DNA of 64,000 nt from Palaemon carinicauda. Taxonomy: Eukaryota > Arthropoda > Malacostraca > Decapoda > Palaemonidae. The notes beneath the pieces were generated by a model. The model was not told where the DNA came from. It ran no database searches and worked only from the letters and a program-made list of their open reading frames with translations. Position numbers and translations under genes: made by a program. Position 1 is the first letter of the stretch; the number at the start of each line of letters is the position of its first letter. Location: positions 101,052,341-101,116,340 of the forward strand of contig NC_090744.1 in assembly GCF_036898095.1 (NCBI RefSeq). Reading direction: 5' to 3'. Positions 46,301 to 59,495 of this stretch are shown piece by piece.

Positions 46301-48587
46301 GATTCTGCTTATAATGCTCATAACTTCAATGTCATTAGGTGATAGTAAATATTTGGTAAATTTTTATTTACAAGTTTTTCTAGGGAGAATCGTCACATTA
46401 GATTTTGAAAGAAAATACTAAACGCATGTATTGGGTGATATGGCTAATTTTTTTAAGCAGAATAGTGTGTAAGTAATTTTTCTCTTTTGCAAGACTTTTC
46501 CATTGGGGTACTGTAGATACTTTATAGTCTTTTAGTAATTTCTTAGATCTTCCCAATTTTTTGTTCCACCTTTAGGAAATACACCATGTATAACAGTATC
46601 TGTGCATCTTCACTTCAATACAATATTTTACCTGGATCATAAATTTTATCACAATATAAAAGTTTCTTCATTGTTGTTTTTACTACCATATAGTATACTG
46701 TTATTTATTCTTTAGCCAATTAATTATGCTTACTTTCAAAGCAAAAAAAAAAAAGTCAAAATATTAGAAATTCTTATATTACTAAACAAGAATTAGATTT
46801 TAGTAACTTCATGTTGAATTACTATGTGGTAGATTAGAGGATTCCATAATTTTTAAATCCACAGGTGTTTCTTGTTTCCAGATTATAAAGACTTTATTGT
46901 GGATTCAGACAATTTAGTTAGCAAATTTTTGCCATAATGAAGTGTTTCGTAAACTTCAATTTGCCTTTAAATCAAACATTTATGGCCATGTGAAGACAGT
47001 AGGTATGCATTATGTAAATGAAAAGAATAAAACAATTTTGTTGCAAATCCATGCCTTATAAGACCCATTTTGTGACAAACACTGGTGCAGTGTAAACTGT
47101 TTTGTTTACTTGGATCAATTATTTGTTCTGGAATTATATTTGAAAGCTTCCCTTGTTTTAGAGAAAGGTGATATTACTGTCCAGAAGTGTACCACTTTTG
47201 TGAGGCTTCCTTTACCCTTAGCAGTCTGCCTTGAAATCAATAGATTATAGTTGTATCTGATGGAAATCTTCTGTTGACTCTTGGTTTATAGTTAGGTTAT
47301 TAACTCCAGTAACAGGTGGTGCAATATTGATTTCTCTACATTAAGGCAACTGTCATGAATAGTTAGGTTTTCCGTAAAGTTGATTGAAGTGCACTTTAAT
47401 TTTGTCAGTGTGGTCTCGGTCATTTCTTTGATAAATCAGGTAGCCATCTTGGGATTTTAATAGACTTCTAGGATGTAAGTTCTGCTTTGTATGAATGTTT
47501 TCTCTACAATCTCCTGGTAATTGTTGCCTTACTCCGAGGTGAACCACTAGAAGCTCTGATGCCTGTGTGTTTTGTGTGTATGTTCCTACAATTTTTTCTA
47601 CTTCACTGATTGTGTATTGTTTCAAACTCATCTTTTTAGCCTTACAGATACACTGCTTTTATGCATGCATACCATTGTATAGTTTTGTATACATAAATAT
47701 ATTATTTTCTGCCAGGATTGAGAATTGGAATGAGTTGCAACTTATTTTTGGTAGCATTTTCCATAGAATTCAAGGTTGAGCCTTGGTATGTCTCGCATGA
47801 AAGCAATGTCATTGTTCGTGTGAATTGAATTGTGTAACATGATTGATACTATACTTTTGTTTCTTTATGCTACTTACCATGTTAATTTATTATAGAGATA
47901 TTTTAAGTGTTTGATTACTTTTTATATTTTTTGTACATAATGTATATTAATGATTAGTTAATGAGCAAACATTTAGTGTGGAATACCGTGGAGTGATATT
48001 TGGTCTTGAATTTTATCTTTTGAGAAACTGATCCTATTATGTGTGAGTCAGTAATTTGAGAATCTCAGATCATTGTCAATTGCAGCTCATCATCATCATC
48101 ACGACGATTTTTCCGTTCCTCATGCTGTTAATCGTTGAAAGTTAGAACTTATTACAGAAACAGTTATCTTTAAAGTAAACTTCCCTTTGAATCTGAGGCA
48201 AGCAGTAGTATTTTTTACATGTATGCCTGCAGTTCAAAAGATTTTACCGTGTTATTCATCGCCAGACTCATAAATATTTTTTGAAATGTCACTCTTCCCC
48301 CATATTCATTGGTCAGTGAATGTCATGTGGCAATGGAACACTGTCCTTGTATCCTATATTTCTGTGTGTTTCTTTGCTTCTCTTTAATCATTTGGTGAGT
48401 AATAATTCATAGGTAATCCAGTTGACTGATGCACCATTTAGTGTCGTATGAGATGAGTAGTTTGAGCACTTGTATGTTACGTATTTCTTTTTATACATGG
48501 TTTAAAGCACACTTTCCTTCAAGGAAATGTTCTTTATGTTGATGAATATTTATATAATGTAGCAATATATTTATCTCCTATATTTAG
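40199..48587. other. Striatin 3' UTR and following non-coding DNA
   Basis: The first few hundred bases are the 3' UTR. Beyond about 40.6 kb no protein family is recognised. The block 40800-41220 is less AT-rich but has only short ORFs. Otherwise this is AT-rich DNA with a 36-bp poly-T (43333-43368) and a short (TC)n tract (44511-44528). Confidence 0.5.
40255..40260 (+). terminator. Candidate poly(A) signal of striatin
   Basis: AATAAA 57 bp after the stop codon. Further AATAAA-type hexamers near 40411 and 40476 could serve instead, so the 3' end of the mRNA is not fixed by sequence alone. Confidence 0.45.
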
Positions 48588-48711
48588 GTGATTTGTTTCT
48601 TACTTGGGAGGCACCTATTTCTGGATCCTATTTTGCCGAGTGGCGAGCCATCTTGAATCTTGAGGGTCTTGATGCTTCAAGTTCAGATTCCCTCGCCATC
48701 TCATCTCTCCT
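48588..48711 (+). CDS. Orphan exon candidate, unknown protein
   Basis: Bounded by TATATTTAG|GT and CTCCT|GTACGT. One frame only is open through it, reading LFLTWEAPISGSYFAEWRAI and LNLEGLDASSSDSLAISSL. Composition is more protein-like than its surroundings and it holds no simple repeat. It resembles no family I know, and no neighbouring exon with matching phase was found. It may be a chance ORF. Confidence 0.25.
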
Positions 48712-50198
48712 GTACGTAGCCTTGTACATGTGTAATAGAAAAAAAAGAAAAACAGTAGGTCTGGACTATTAGCTTGTTTTGTGGAATTCAGTTACACTTA
48801 CTGATGCTTTATTGGTTTTTTCTGCCATATTTTTTAGGATGGAGTAACGAGAGTTCATTGTCTCCAGGACCTGCATATGCAAGTTCTACGAAAGAACTTT
48901 TTATTTCTCACAAATTGTATTTATTTTAGTTCAGGACTACTGCTTGTATCTTAGTGACAGTAAATAATGTAAGAGAAAACAAACTTTGTGTATTTTAGAA
49001 TCTGTGTTTGATTTGCCTTGACTTGGTATAATTTTTATGGATGTTTTAGCAGCACATGACCTCTTGAAATTGTTTTTGTGTTGCTCAAAATATGACTATT
49101 AGAATACGGTACATGAAATCTTTGTTTCCTTTTTGGTATGATTTTTCTTTTATACATACACTACTGTATTGTCATCAAAGAAGGCTCAGACTGTATAATG
49201 TCAAAAAACTACTACAGTAATAAATTTTTTCCGCAGAAATTTTACACAGCTAGTGGTTAAAATTTTTCCAGATGATGGCAGGATATATACAGACAAAAGA
49301 CAAGTCGGGAATATTGGACACACGAGGACAGTCCTCATGTTATTAAAGTGGGCTTGATGAGACCACATTGAGCCGTTGAAGTATTTGTTCTTGATTAAAT
49401 AAACAAAGTTGAGCAGTAATAGAGGCCAAAGGAAACATGGAAATCAAGATCCTTGAAGCAGTGGAGCAGACCTTAAAGGGATGTTCCACTTGCAGTGTAG
49501 CATATTAAGTCGGTAGTGAAGTGGTAACTACCTACGGGTCTTCTCAATAAATTTATTTTATCCCTTTAAAGAATTATGGAGCCAAGTATTTTTTCACATT
49601 TAAAGAAATCTTCAACTGATTATTATAGTCCTTTTAAGAGGCTTAAAGTTTACTCATGAGTTCCAGAGGCAAGTGATAGGACAATGTCTTAGACACCAGT
49701 CATACAGTGTACATATGATTAGTAACCAATCAATCTCTACCCAAGCAATGGTTGTTAATGACTTGCCTAGTAAACTTATAGGCTACACTCATCTGTAGCA
49801 CAGTGTTTGTTAGGTTTGCCTGTGATTTTTGGCAAGAGAGGAGCGTCAATGGAATTACAAAGTTTTACAGTATTGATCTGACCAAACACTACCCCTGTTC
49901 ACTGCAGGACCAACATCCTTCAAAGATGAAAATATAGTATGTACTGCTTGGCCATGGTGTGTGTACTTGTTCACTGGCAAAGTAGAAAATCTGTCTACAT
50001 ACTCGGTTGAACCTTTTTGCTCAAGTTTTTGTTTGTTTCAGTCCAGTCCAATAACATAGTCATGATGAGCAGCAAAATTAGAATTAAATAAAAAAAAAAG
50101 TCAATAAAATATATTTGCTACACTTGCGAAGAATTGCAAGGGAACCCACGTAATGATTTTACTTTGAACTGCCTGATGCCTATGAATTAACTATGAAA

Positions 50199-50293
50199 AG
50201 TAAAAGTACACAAGAATGGACTACAAAACGGATTTTGAGCGAAGCGAAAAATCTATTTTCGGCTAGTAAAAGTACACAAGAATGGACTACAAA
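50199..50293 (+). repeat. 29-bp direct repeats flanking a 37-bp core
   Basis: AGTAAAAGTACACAAGAATG plus GACTACAAA occurs identically at 50199-50227 and 50265-50293. Between them lies a 37-bp core with GGATTTTGAGCGAAGCGAAA and AATCTATTTTCGGC, resembling the first ~35 bp of the interspersed repeat at 11740. Either this is a 66-bp tandem duplication cut short, or a minimal insertion with a long target duplication. Confidence 0.8.
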
Positions 50294-50990
50294 TGGTTTT
50301 AACAGTTGTTATTTTTTCTTTAAAAATTTATCCATGCAGAAAACATTTCATATTGAGCAAAACCAGAAAATCAAGTCATTCTGTATTTAAAACTGTTAAC
50401 ATGTTACTTCTGGAATTGTGTGCCTAATAATATAGTCATTCATTCCTAGCAACATTTATGAGCAATACAACGAGAAAGTTTGTTCGTTGCATTCTCTTGT
50501 GTAACATTTTATCAAGTTTTCTGGGTTTAATATTATAACTCATTGCACTAACATGCAGAATTTCGATTATGTATAAATATCTTGTACACTAGCCTAGTAA
50601 TTTTGTGTGAATATTTTGTCAACGGTATTGAGACTAGCTCTTTGGAAATTTTAAATAGTTCTCAAATAATTCGTTTCAATGCTCAATATGTTGGCCTAGC
50701 GCTGTATAAAATAAGGTACGGTACTGATAAAATATGGTTTTAAAAGTGCCTTTTGGTGAAATATCAGTAGTTAGGGATTATCTTAAGTTGCTGTCATTCA
50801 GCGACAAAATCTCGCATTCTGAAAAATCTTTGAGAGGCTATCGGCTATCATATTCTTTTCTCTTTTATGAACTATCTTCGGATTATAATTTTGTAATTCT
50901 AAACTCCAACATATGAGATGTTTGTTCTGATTCTTTAATCTCGCCATATAAACTAACATTGTCATCAGTATACACAGTTAAAACAGGACT

Positions 50991-51098
50991 ATTATTATTA
51001 CTTGCTAAGCTGCAACCCTAATTGGAAAAGCAGGATGCTATAATCCTAAGGGCTCCAACAAGGAAAAGTAGCACAGTGAGGAAAGGAAAAAAAGAAAA
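50991..51098 (+). repeat. Interspersed repeat of a type I associate with decapods
   Basis: ATTATTATTA is followed by CTTGCTAAGCTGCAACCCTA, ATTGGAAAAGCAGGATGCTA, AGGGCTCCAACAAGGAAAAG and CACAGTGAGGAAAGGAAA. I recall closely similar sequence from shrimp and crab DNA; this is recognition from memory, not a search result. It is non-coding. Confidence 0.5.
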
Positions 51099-53817
51099 GT
51101 ACATTCATACGTACATAATTCTCATTATTGCAAGGATGAAACTAAACTAAACTAAATTCCTTCTCAATAGTTGAATAATTTTCCTGAACTAAATTGTTTC
51201 TTTGAATAGTATGCAACAAGACGACTAGTATGCCAGTATCACTGGTAGTGATCGCTTACTTAGGTTCCTTGTTAAAATCAGGTAACAGGTAGTACTAGCT
51301 CATTAATCATTATGGCCTTAGATTTATTGGAAGCTGCTATACACTAGTCACCAGACCCAAAACCGCATCCCTTCTAAGAAAGATTATTCATGGGATTACT
51401 CATGAAAAATTGGCTAAAAATCTCCAGAAATAAAAAAAAAATCCATTCTGAGAAATCCCAAGGCCTGCTTTTTAGTCACTGGAATTGTATTCCCATTCTG
51501 GGACATCTTTATGACCTTAACAAGTGATAGAGGATTTCCAAAATTCACATTTCCTTAGATTTAGAACAAGGTTATTTTTTTTTTAAGGGATTTGGCTAAA
51601 TTTTGTAAATGTTCTTCAATCTCCAGTTTCTGAGGATGTCAAGAACATCAATATGCACAACACAATTATCAATACCATTTTAATATTATCAATTCATTTT
51701 GGAAAGTACTGGCTGCTGCTTCAAACCAAAGAGGCATAACTCTAGGTTCATAGCTACTGAACGATGTTATAAAAGCAGATATTTTCCTGGTTCATTTACT
51801 CAGATTGTTTGATATGATATTTTCTGGCATCCTCACATCTAAGGTCATTCACACCGACCATTTACTTATAGGTAGTTGCTAATAACATTTGGCCAAAACA
51901 ATCTTGGAAATTAATTTGGCGTTAGCAATTCTATCAAACCAATCGCTAATCTTGGGATGGCAAAAATTACTTTTCTTAGTTAAACTTTATACTTTAATGA
52001 AATCAATGCTCAGCCCATCTTAAACATCTTCCTTATTTTCACCAGGACTAGCCTACAGGATAATTCCATTCAATCTGTCCGAGGAACTATCAAATCATTA
52101 CCTAGCATATACTTAATTTCCTGTTGTACTAAATTTGCTTTCTCTTTGCTCAAATAGTATGGACTTAAAGTTATATGTGTCCTGCAACTCAATATCATGC
52201 TCTAAAAGATTAGGCCTAATTAAACTTAGTTTATCACTAACAGTTAACGGATAATTCGAAAAAAAGCTAAATATATTTTTCAAGTGTTTCTTTTTTAAGC
52301 TAGGGTTAAATGACTTGAAAAGTTTAAATGACTTGAAAAGGTTAAGCACATCAGTTTTTCTTGAAACTAATTTCCCTCTGCAACACAGTTACTACAGGCC
52401 CTGTAAGTTAATTATATTTCTTAAGCCCCTACCCATATCAATTAGATAATTTAAATTTCGTTTTTAAGACACGAAAAGTCCCTAAGGACATATAAGATAA
52501 TGAAGTTTCTTCTTTCTTAATAAATACTAATACTTAACACACCACCCTCCCGGAAATTTCTTTTTTGGTTTGAAATCATATTTCCTTTTGGTTTCTCTTT
52601 ACTTTCTCTCGGTTTCTATTGCTATCCACCAAGCTTTTATTAAAATTTCTTTGTAATTCCCTAAATTTTGTATGGACACATTTCTAAAGATTCTTTTAGC
52701 GGTGTGACAAAATAACCCCAAAGGACTAAATCCTGTAGCGTCATTAGTCACCACTAAGGTTAACAAGACAGAGAAGGTAGCTATCTTCCCAGTCATGTTC
52801 AAAGATACTACCCATTTAACGTTTAATGGAAATGTTCAATAATTCCTTGCGACCCGGGATGATACGGTGTAGAAGTTACAAGTTTGACAGGCCTACCTAG
52901 CTCTTAAATCACTATCACCATTTTTTTTTCTTTTTTTTTTTGAGGGCCGTCATTTCAACTCTTGTTTAGCTTCTCTGATATAGTTTTTTTCTTTTTTATT
53001 AGCTGGGCCTCTTATATTTTCTTATATGCTACTTGATAAGAATGAAAGTGACTTCCTTACAGCTTATGAAGTAAATAGTTGGGTATACCATAATAAAGAA
53101 TGTTATAGGAGTCTAGTCTTTTGATTCCTTGATATTTAAGTATGATACTTTAATTCCGAGCCAAATATTTGGACCATATAATTTTTTCTCTTTGCCATCT
53201 TGTGTTTTATCCATTTCTGATCATGAATATTTGGGGAAACCATCCATTCATAGGTTTTCCAAACCCCAACTTATGAAAAAAATTAGGCATAAGGGGAAAC
53301 CCGAGTTTTGGGGTGGGGAAACATTCTCAATTATTTTCAATTGTGGCTAAATTAAATTCTGAATGTGATTTTTTTTACTGATAAGACCACTCCTGTATTC
53401 TGTATTTAAGCCATTGTTTTAAGAATATTTATAACAAAACAAACATAAAAAGGAGAATCAGGTTTATACATCGCCTATACGTTGCTATACAGCTACTGTG
53501 TATTCTTTTTGGACTTTTGACTCAAGGTAGTTTTTTTATATATATAAAATCAATTATCAGGAACTCAAAATTCTCAATCTCATTTCACAAAATTAATGAC
53601 TACGATAGAACCAACAATAAAAATACATAAAAATCATGTTATATGCGTTTCTCACGACTAAAAAAAGAAAGGTGATTACTGAAGGAAAATTCTGCAATTG
53701 ATAAACATTTGAATGATCTCTAAAAGATATAAGAAATAAAAAATTCTTCTCAGTCAGTCGTCTACTTAAAAAAAAATTCTAGGATGAAATAAAAAAAAAA
53801 AAACATCATCAGCTAGA

Positions 53818-54590
53818 GAGTTTGAACAATATACCTTGCGTAAAGTGAATCGTTCGCCAACAGTACCCCATAAATTAGAGGAACCTTCTCACCTTATGCA
53901 TTTTTAGCGGGAAATATCTGGCGCCTCATTGGCTGGTTCTTTCTCAGCTCTGATTGGTGTTTGTATGGGACGTCATGCAATCATATTTTATGAATGAATT
54001 TAACTGGGTGGGAGTGAAGAGCTTATACTTATTGCAGATAAATAATGACTAGAAAATGGCAACTTTCATGGATTTAAACTTAAAATCTCTATTAATTAAG
54101 TTATAAATATATAACGGTCTTGTTGAAGGTTGTAGATTAAATAAATACGTCATATTCGAAACAATATTTAACTGTGATCTGGCTACGATGTTAAATGTGT
54201 GAAGTTGTAGTAAGCCAATCACAGCTTAGGAAGGTTTGACCAATCAGAGGACTGGAATCTATCGCCACGAAAGAGTCACTACTTGGAAAGCCTGAACGAA
54301 TTCCCTTAAAATCATATTTAAACGCTTTAGTTATGGGGAATGGACCTGAAGATTTTTATTTTTTAACGGATTAAGGATATATTTTCTTCAAGATGTATAG
54401 AAACAGTACCTTATAAAATACTTTAACAACATATTTTATTAGAAGTATAATTTCCGACTACCAAATCATCTATATTGAGAAATTACGTCTCTGTGACGTC
54501 ATAAGTAGTAGGATGAACTTTACACCTTGGCTTTGCTTCTATTTGCTGGTTTTAGACTAGTATTATTATATCGAGCTTAAATGATGAAGT
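53818..54590. promoter_or_regulatory. CRE/CCAAT module, copy A
   Basis: In order it holds an E2F-like GCGGGAAATATCTGG (~53907), two inverted CCAAT boxes (CATTGGCTGG ~53927, GATTGGTG ~53952), GACGTCAT (~53969), TATTTTATGAATGAATT, ATAAATACGTCATATTCGAA (~54147), two direct CCAAT boxes (54214 and 54240) and a full CRE palindrome TGACGTCA (54494-54501). ATTGG pairs on the left face CCAAT pairs on the right, so the module is roughly palindromic. NF-Y and CREB/ATF binding are inferred from motifs only. No adjacent first exon is identified, so it may be a repeat rather than a promoter. Confidence 0.5.
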
Positions 54591-54829
54591 AACTTACTTA
54601 ACTTTATTTAAGTATAAAGTAAATAATTGAACAAATAATTACCAAAATCAGTTTATTAGTATATATGTCGTCATAAAGGATAAGGGTATAATACCAGCAG
54701 TGTATACATATTTCAAGCAAATGACTTGAAAACCGCAAATTTATGGAAATACTCAAAAAACAACAACAATCTGGTAAGCAACAAAACAAAAGGATCATAA
54801 ATATCATTGTTGTATGTATGTTCTAGAGC

Positions 54830-55680
<851 letters not shown>

Positions 55681-56225
55681 TTTGAGATAGGTATTAAAGT
55701 AACATGTGTCTATATACTCGATATTCTAATAAATACTATCGATAGTATACAAAAATGAAAATGGTTTCTTTTCGCACTGTCAGTTTTGTCTAGTTTTGAT
55801 GGATAAAATTTTGCATGGTTTATTATGTTAAAAAAAGGAAGAGGAAACTTGTCTAATGTAAGTGAAAGTTTACAAAAATAAACATGGTTTTCTTTCTCAC
55901 TGTTAGTTTTGCTAGATTTCGGTTGATACATTTTTGTGAAGCTATAATGTTTATATTTTGAGTGACACATAAGTGTATGGGGAACCAAATTCTTCAATTG
56001 TTTAGGCCATCTAAAGGGCTTAATCCGGTCCTGCAAATCCTCATCAATCCCCCTTCCTTACTACAGAGATCCCATCCTCCCCACCCCGCGCCCGATTCCA
56101 CTTCCGCTTCTCCACCCACACTGGTCGCTATTTATATGCAGCTGCAATATCAAATCAGTCTATCACATCCCTTGGAACCTCTGTGCCCTAAAGGACCTAC
56201 AAAATTTCTTTTATCATATATATCC

Positions 56226-56318
56226 CTAAGTAATTAGATCATCACAGAGCGTAATCCTGTTTAATTGTCTAGTCCACATGATCGAAGCAATTCGAAAACA
56301 ATAGTGTCCAACTTCTGA

Positions 56319-56382
<64 letters not shown>

Positions 56383-57045
56383 CTAAAACCCTTAATATCT
56401 TCAGTCCTTCGGATGTCTAGTGGGAGCTTGTTATACAATCTTGGAGCCACAAATTTGAAAGCTCTAAAACCTACAGTAGAGGTAGCTTACATCTTGGCTC
56501 CAATAACTTAAAACCATCTGTAGGCCAGGGTAGGACACATTTTATCTAAGTGGGTCCTGCTGTAAGCTAACTATTCTCGTACCGACACGATTTGTAGCAA
56601 TTCTCTTTAATACTTGGAAGTCGGTCTATGCTGAACTTCTGATAACTCAATGAATAATTGCACGTATCTTAAAATCTAAAACCTACTAGGTTAGACAGTC
56701 AGTGCAATTCAATTGGGACACATATAATCCTTTCTTGGGGTAGGACACATTTTATCAATCTCCCTCCCCTGTTTAGTATGTTTTGTAATTTCTTAGATTG
56801 GCTTTGGGTAGGTTGCAATAGATAAAGTTACAGTAGTCAAACCTGGTAATACCACAGTTAATCACAAGTTTCTTCGCAGAATAATTATCCAGATACTTTC
56901 TATTTTATTTTACAAAAGCAACGTTTCTAAAGATACTTATTACATTATTCATTCGAGCACCTAGAGACAAATCACAGTCAAGTGATACACATAGGTCACG
57001 GATTCTCATTAACGGTGCATCATATCCAACCTTTGCTCTTTACCT
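56226..57045 (-). pseudogene. Non-LTR retrotransposon RT C-terminal remnant
   Basis: On the minus strand, from ~57000 downward: LCVSLDCDLSLGARMNNVIS (~57000-56940), RKYLDNYSAKKLVINCGITR, then FDYCNFIYCNLPKANLRNYK (56842-56780), and finally GFRAFKFVAPRLYNKLPLDI plus RRTEDIKGFRQ (56480-56385). These match the conserved post-palm series of LINE proteins: LGVxLDsxLSFxxHI, RkyLxxxxaktLVxAfVxSRLDYCNxLLyGLP and GdRAFSVAAPRLWNSLPxxIRxxxsLxxFK. Stops and a 60-T run (56321-56380) interrupt it. The palm and endonuclease are not visible upstream, so it is a 5'-truncated copy. Confidence 0.8.
56321..56380. repeat. Poly-T tract (60 bp)
   Basis: Uninterrupted T60 lying inside the LINE-derived minus-strand frame, directly after the codons for GFRQ. 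On the coding strand it is poly-A, so it may be the tail of a truncated retrocopy or an expanded A-rich Lys stretch. Confidence 0.97.
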
Positions 57046-57415
57046 TTGCAGCTGGGTTGCCATTCGTACGATAATTATCGTACATATACGATTATTTTAG
57101 GTCCAGTACGATGTACGATACATACCTTAGGTATATACATATGTGTGGTATGTGTGTTTAACTAAACAATTATACTCAAATATTTTGAAATAAGTCAATC
57201 ATAAACTCCTTAATAATTATATTGAAAACTGTGTACGATAATTTTGGTTGAAAAACGACAATTTTAAGGCTCATGTACGATAATCCAGTCGAAATAATCT
57301 GGCAACAGTACTTTGCAGATCCACGCAAGAGATAATTTCCCGTTATGATGTAGTTTTAATGTCACTTATATTCCAACTTAAAAACACTACTATTTTTATT
57401 TCGAAAATTAACGAG

Positions 57416-57526
<111 letters not shown>

Positions 57527-58147
57527 TTTCATCAAAGTTTGTGCCATTTTATTTCCTAGTATTATCACATTTTTGGATGTGAGATGAAAATAACTCTAAG
57601 TGTTCTCTCTATGTTAATTAGGGTATATAATCTCCCTTACCCATTGATTACAAGAATTATTGGAAAATTGGGAATTTTTTAAGGTTTTTGGGAAATTTTA
57701 ACAGAATTTTCGGGGAAGTCTAGGAAAACCGATCTGGCAACACTGTCTGTTTAGAAGGTGTTTGCGGTAGATTGAGTGTTTGGGTGCAATTTTTGTTTCA
57801 AATTAATATTAAGATAAGGTTTTTCTTAATATGTAATAGTTTGATTGATATTCAAATGATTTTACAGCTAAACTGGTCATTTATTTGTGTAAAACTAATC
57901 TGAAAAGAAGTGTATTATATGGCCTAGGCTAATATTTTTTTCGAGACCTAGCAACTTCAAGGTAAGTTAGGCCTGCACTTAGACTACGCTTGGAAAATAT
58001 AGATTCACGTATGGCGTATATTGGAATTAATTATGAATATTTAGGAAGGAGGTAAAGCAGAGACCTAATCAAATAATGCCGTATTATTGTCAGATAGTTT
58101 CCAAAATTAAACATTTTTGGTAAAATTACAGTTTCAGCCAAATTCTG

Positions 58148-58148
<1 letters not shown>

Positions 58149-58232
<84 letters not shown>
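58149..58232. repeat. (TA)42 microsatellite
   Basis: Uninterrupted TA dinucleotides. It is followed by two copies of GAGTAAAAT(C/A)AGAGAAGCTC (58233-58252 and 58271-58290) and then the TTACC-rich block. Confidence 0.97.
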
Positions 58233-58235
<3 letters not shown>

Positions 58236-58289
58236 TAAAATCAGAGAAGCTCTCTAACATAAACACACTGAGTAAAATAAGAGAAGCTC

Positions 58290-58765
58290 TCTAACTACCT
58301 AACCTACCAATGTCTTACCCTCACTTAACCTACCCTTATTTTACCTATTCTTACCTTATATCACCCATCCTTACCTTCCCTGCCCTTGTCTTACCTTATG
58401 TACACATATATTAACTACCCTTACTTAACTTTAACTCACCTAACCTCACAGTAACCTTTAAGTAACCTAACCCTTAACTTATCTTGCCATACCTTTCTTA
58501 CTCATACCTTACCTTTTCTTATCTTAGCTCCTCATATCTTACCTTATCTACCCTTAATTTATCAGAACTTACAATACTGTACTTACTTTTGCCTTTATAC
58601 TCCTACCTTAACTGATGTTACCTTATCTACTCTTGCCATTCCTTCCCTACCCCTATGTTACTTTACCTTACCTTAGTTAACCTACCATTACGTTAGCTTA
58701 CCCTACGTTACCTTAGCTAACCTTCCCTTGCTTTACCTAAGCTAATCTTACCTTACCTTACCAAC
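58290..58765 (+). repeat. Degenerate TTACC/CTAACC pentamer-hexamer block
   Basis: About 475 bp consisting largely of variants of CTTACC, CTAACC, CTTAACC and CCTTATC, with spacing drifting between five and seven bases. It is strongly strand-asymmetric (C and T in abundance, few G). It resembles decayed simple satellite DNA. It is not the canonical arthropod telomere repeat CCTAA, though CTAACC words occur. Confidence 0.75.
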
Positions 58766-59370
58766 CATAGAATGTTATATTTGAGCTTTTAACTTGGTGC
58801 AGCAAATATAGAATGAAAGTAAGGGATGTACCATAGCATTTCATTCCTTAAACTTTTCTACAAGCTCCCCTAATTCCCACCTGGGCTTGTGTGATCCACA
58901 ACCTAAGCTGATCTACAGCTTTGTTTAAAGTTAGATAAAAGAAAAGATTAAACTGACTTATATAGGAAGCTTGGGCTTAATTTACTGGTCAAAACACCTC
59001 CAACTTACCTTATACATTTCTTGATTCAATTTTATAAGGCAGGTTTTACATACTATGAAAATATAAGTAAACTAGTATTATAAAGTGAAGGCTACTAACA
59101 AATTAGGGAAAATTTACAGTTTCATCCATTATGGGAAATCTATTTTAATAATATATTTCCCGAGTAAAGCAAGTCTTTTGTAGTATTTCTGTAAAATATT
59201 ATCTGTCGCAAATGCCTAGTTCTTTATATATCGACGATCAAACTCACGCTACTCATGTCTTCCTCCCAGATTTTTTCTAAGTCTATTGTTATTGTTGACT
59301 GTGTCTTGTATTTGCTTAAATGGGCCCTGTAACCACTATAATCCGCAGACAAACTAGTCCACTATAAAGT

Positions 59371-59440
59371 CTTACACGTTTGGCCAATCACAGCGCCTAT
59401 CCACTATGACGTCATACATGTTTGGCCAATCACAGCGTGA
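59371..59440 (+). promoter_or_regulatory. CRE and twin CCAAT promoter-like block
   Basis: TTGGCCAATCACAGCG occurs twice (~59380-59395 and ~59422-59437) on either side of a CRE palindrome TGACGTCA (59407-59414). The spacing of ~42 bp between CCAAT boxes and the position 56-120 bp upstream of an ATG (59496) fit a proximal promoter bound by NF-Y and CREB/ATF; those factors are inferred. The same CCAATCACAG words occur in the 54-55.6 kb modules. Confidence 0.5.
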
Positions 59441-59495
59441 CAATACAACAGCGCCACAATACATCTTTCCCATGCATTTCATTTCGTTCTTAGAA

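Larger units (their letters stand above)
48712..53817. other. Non-coding AT-rich stretch
   Basis: No recognisable exon. It contains the 29-bp direct repeat (50199-50293), one interspersed repeat (50991-51098), and a long AT-rich section with short poly-A/T runs. Confidence 0.5.

Noticed and set aside
47353..47631. 92-codon minus-strand ORF of fairly normal composition
   Set aside because: No recognised family and no clear splice partners; left out as unsupported.
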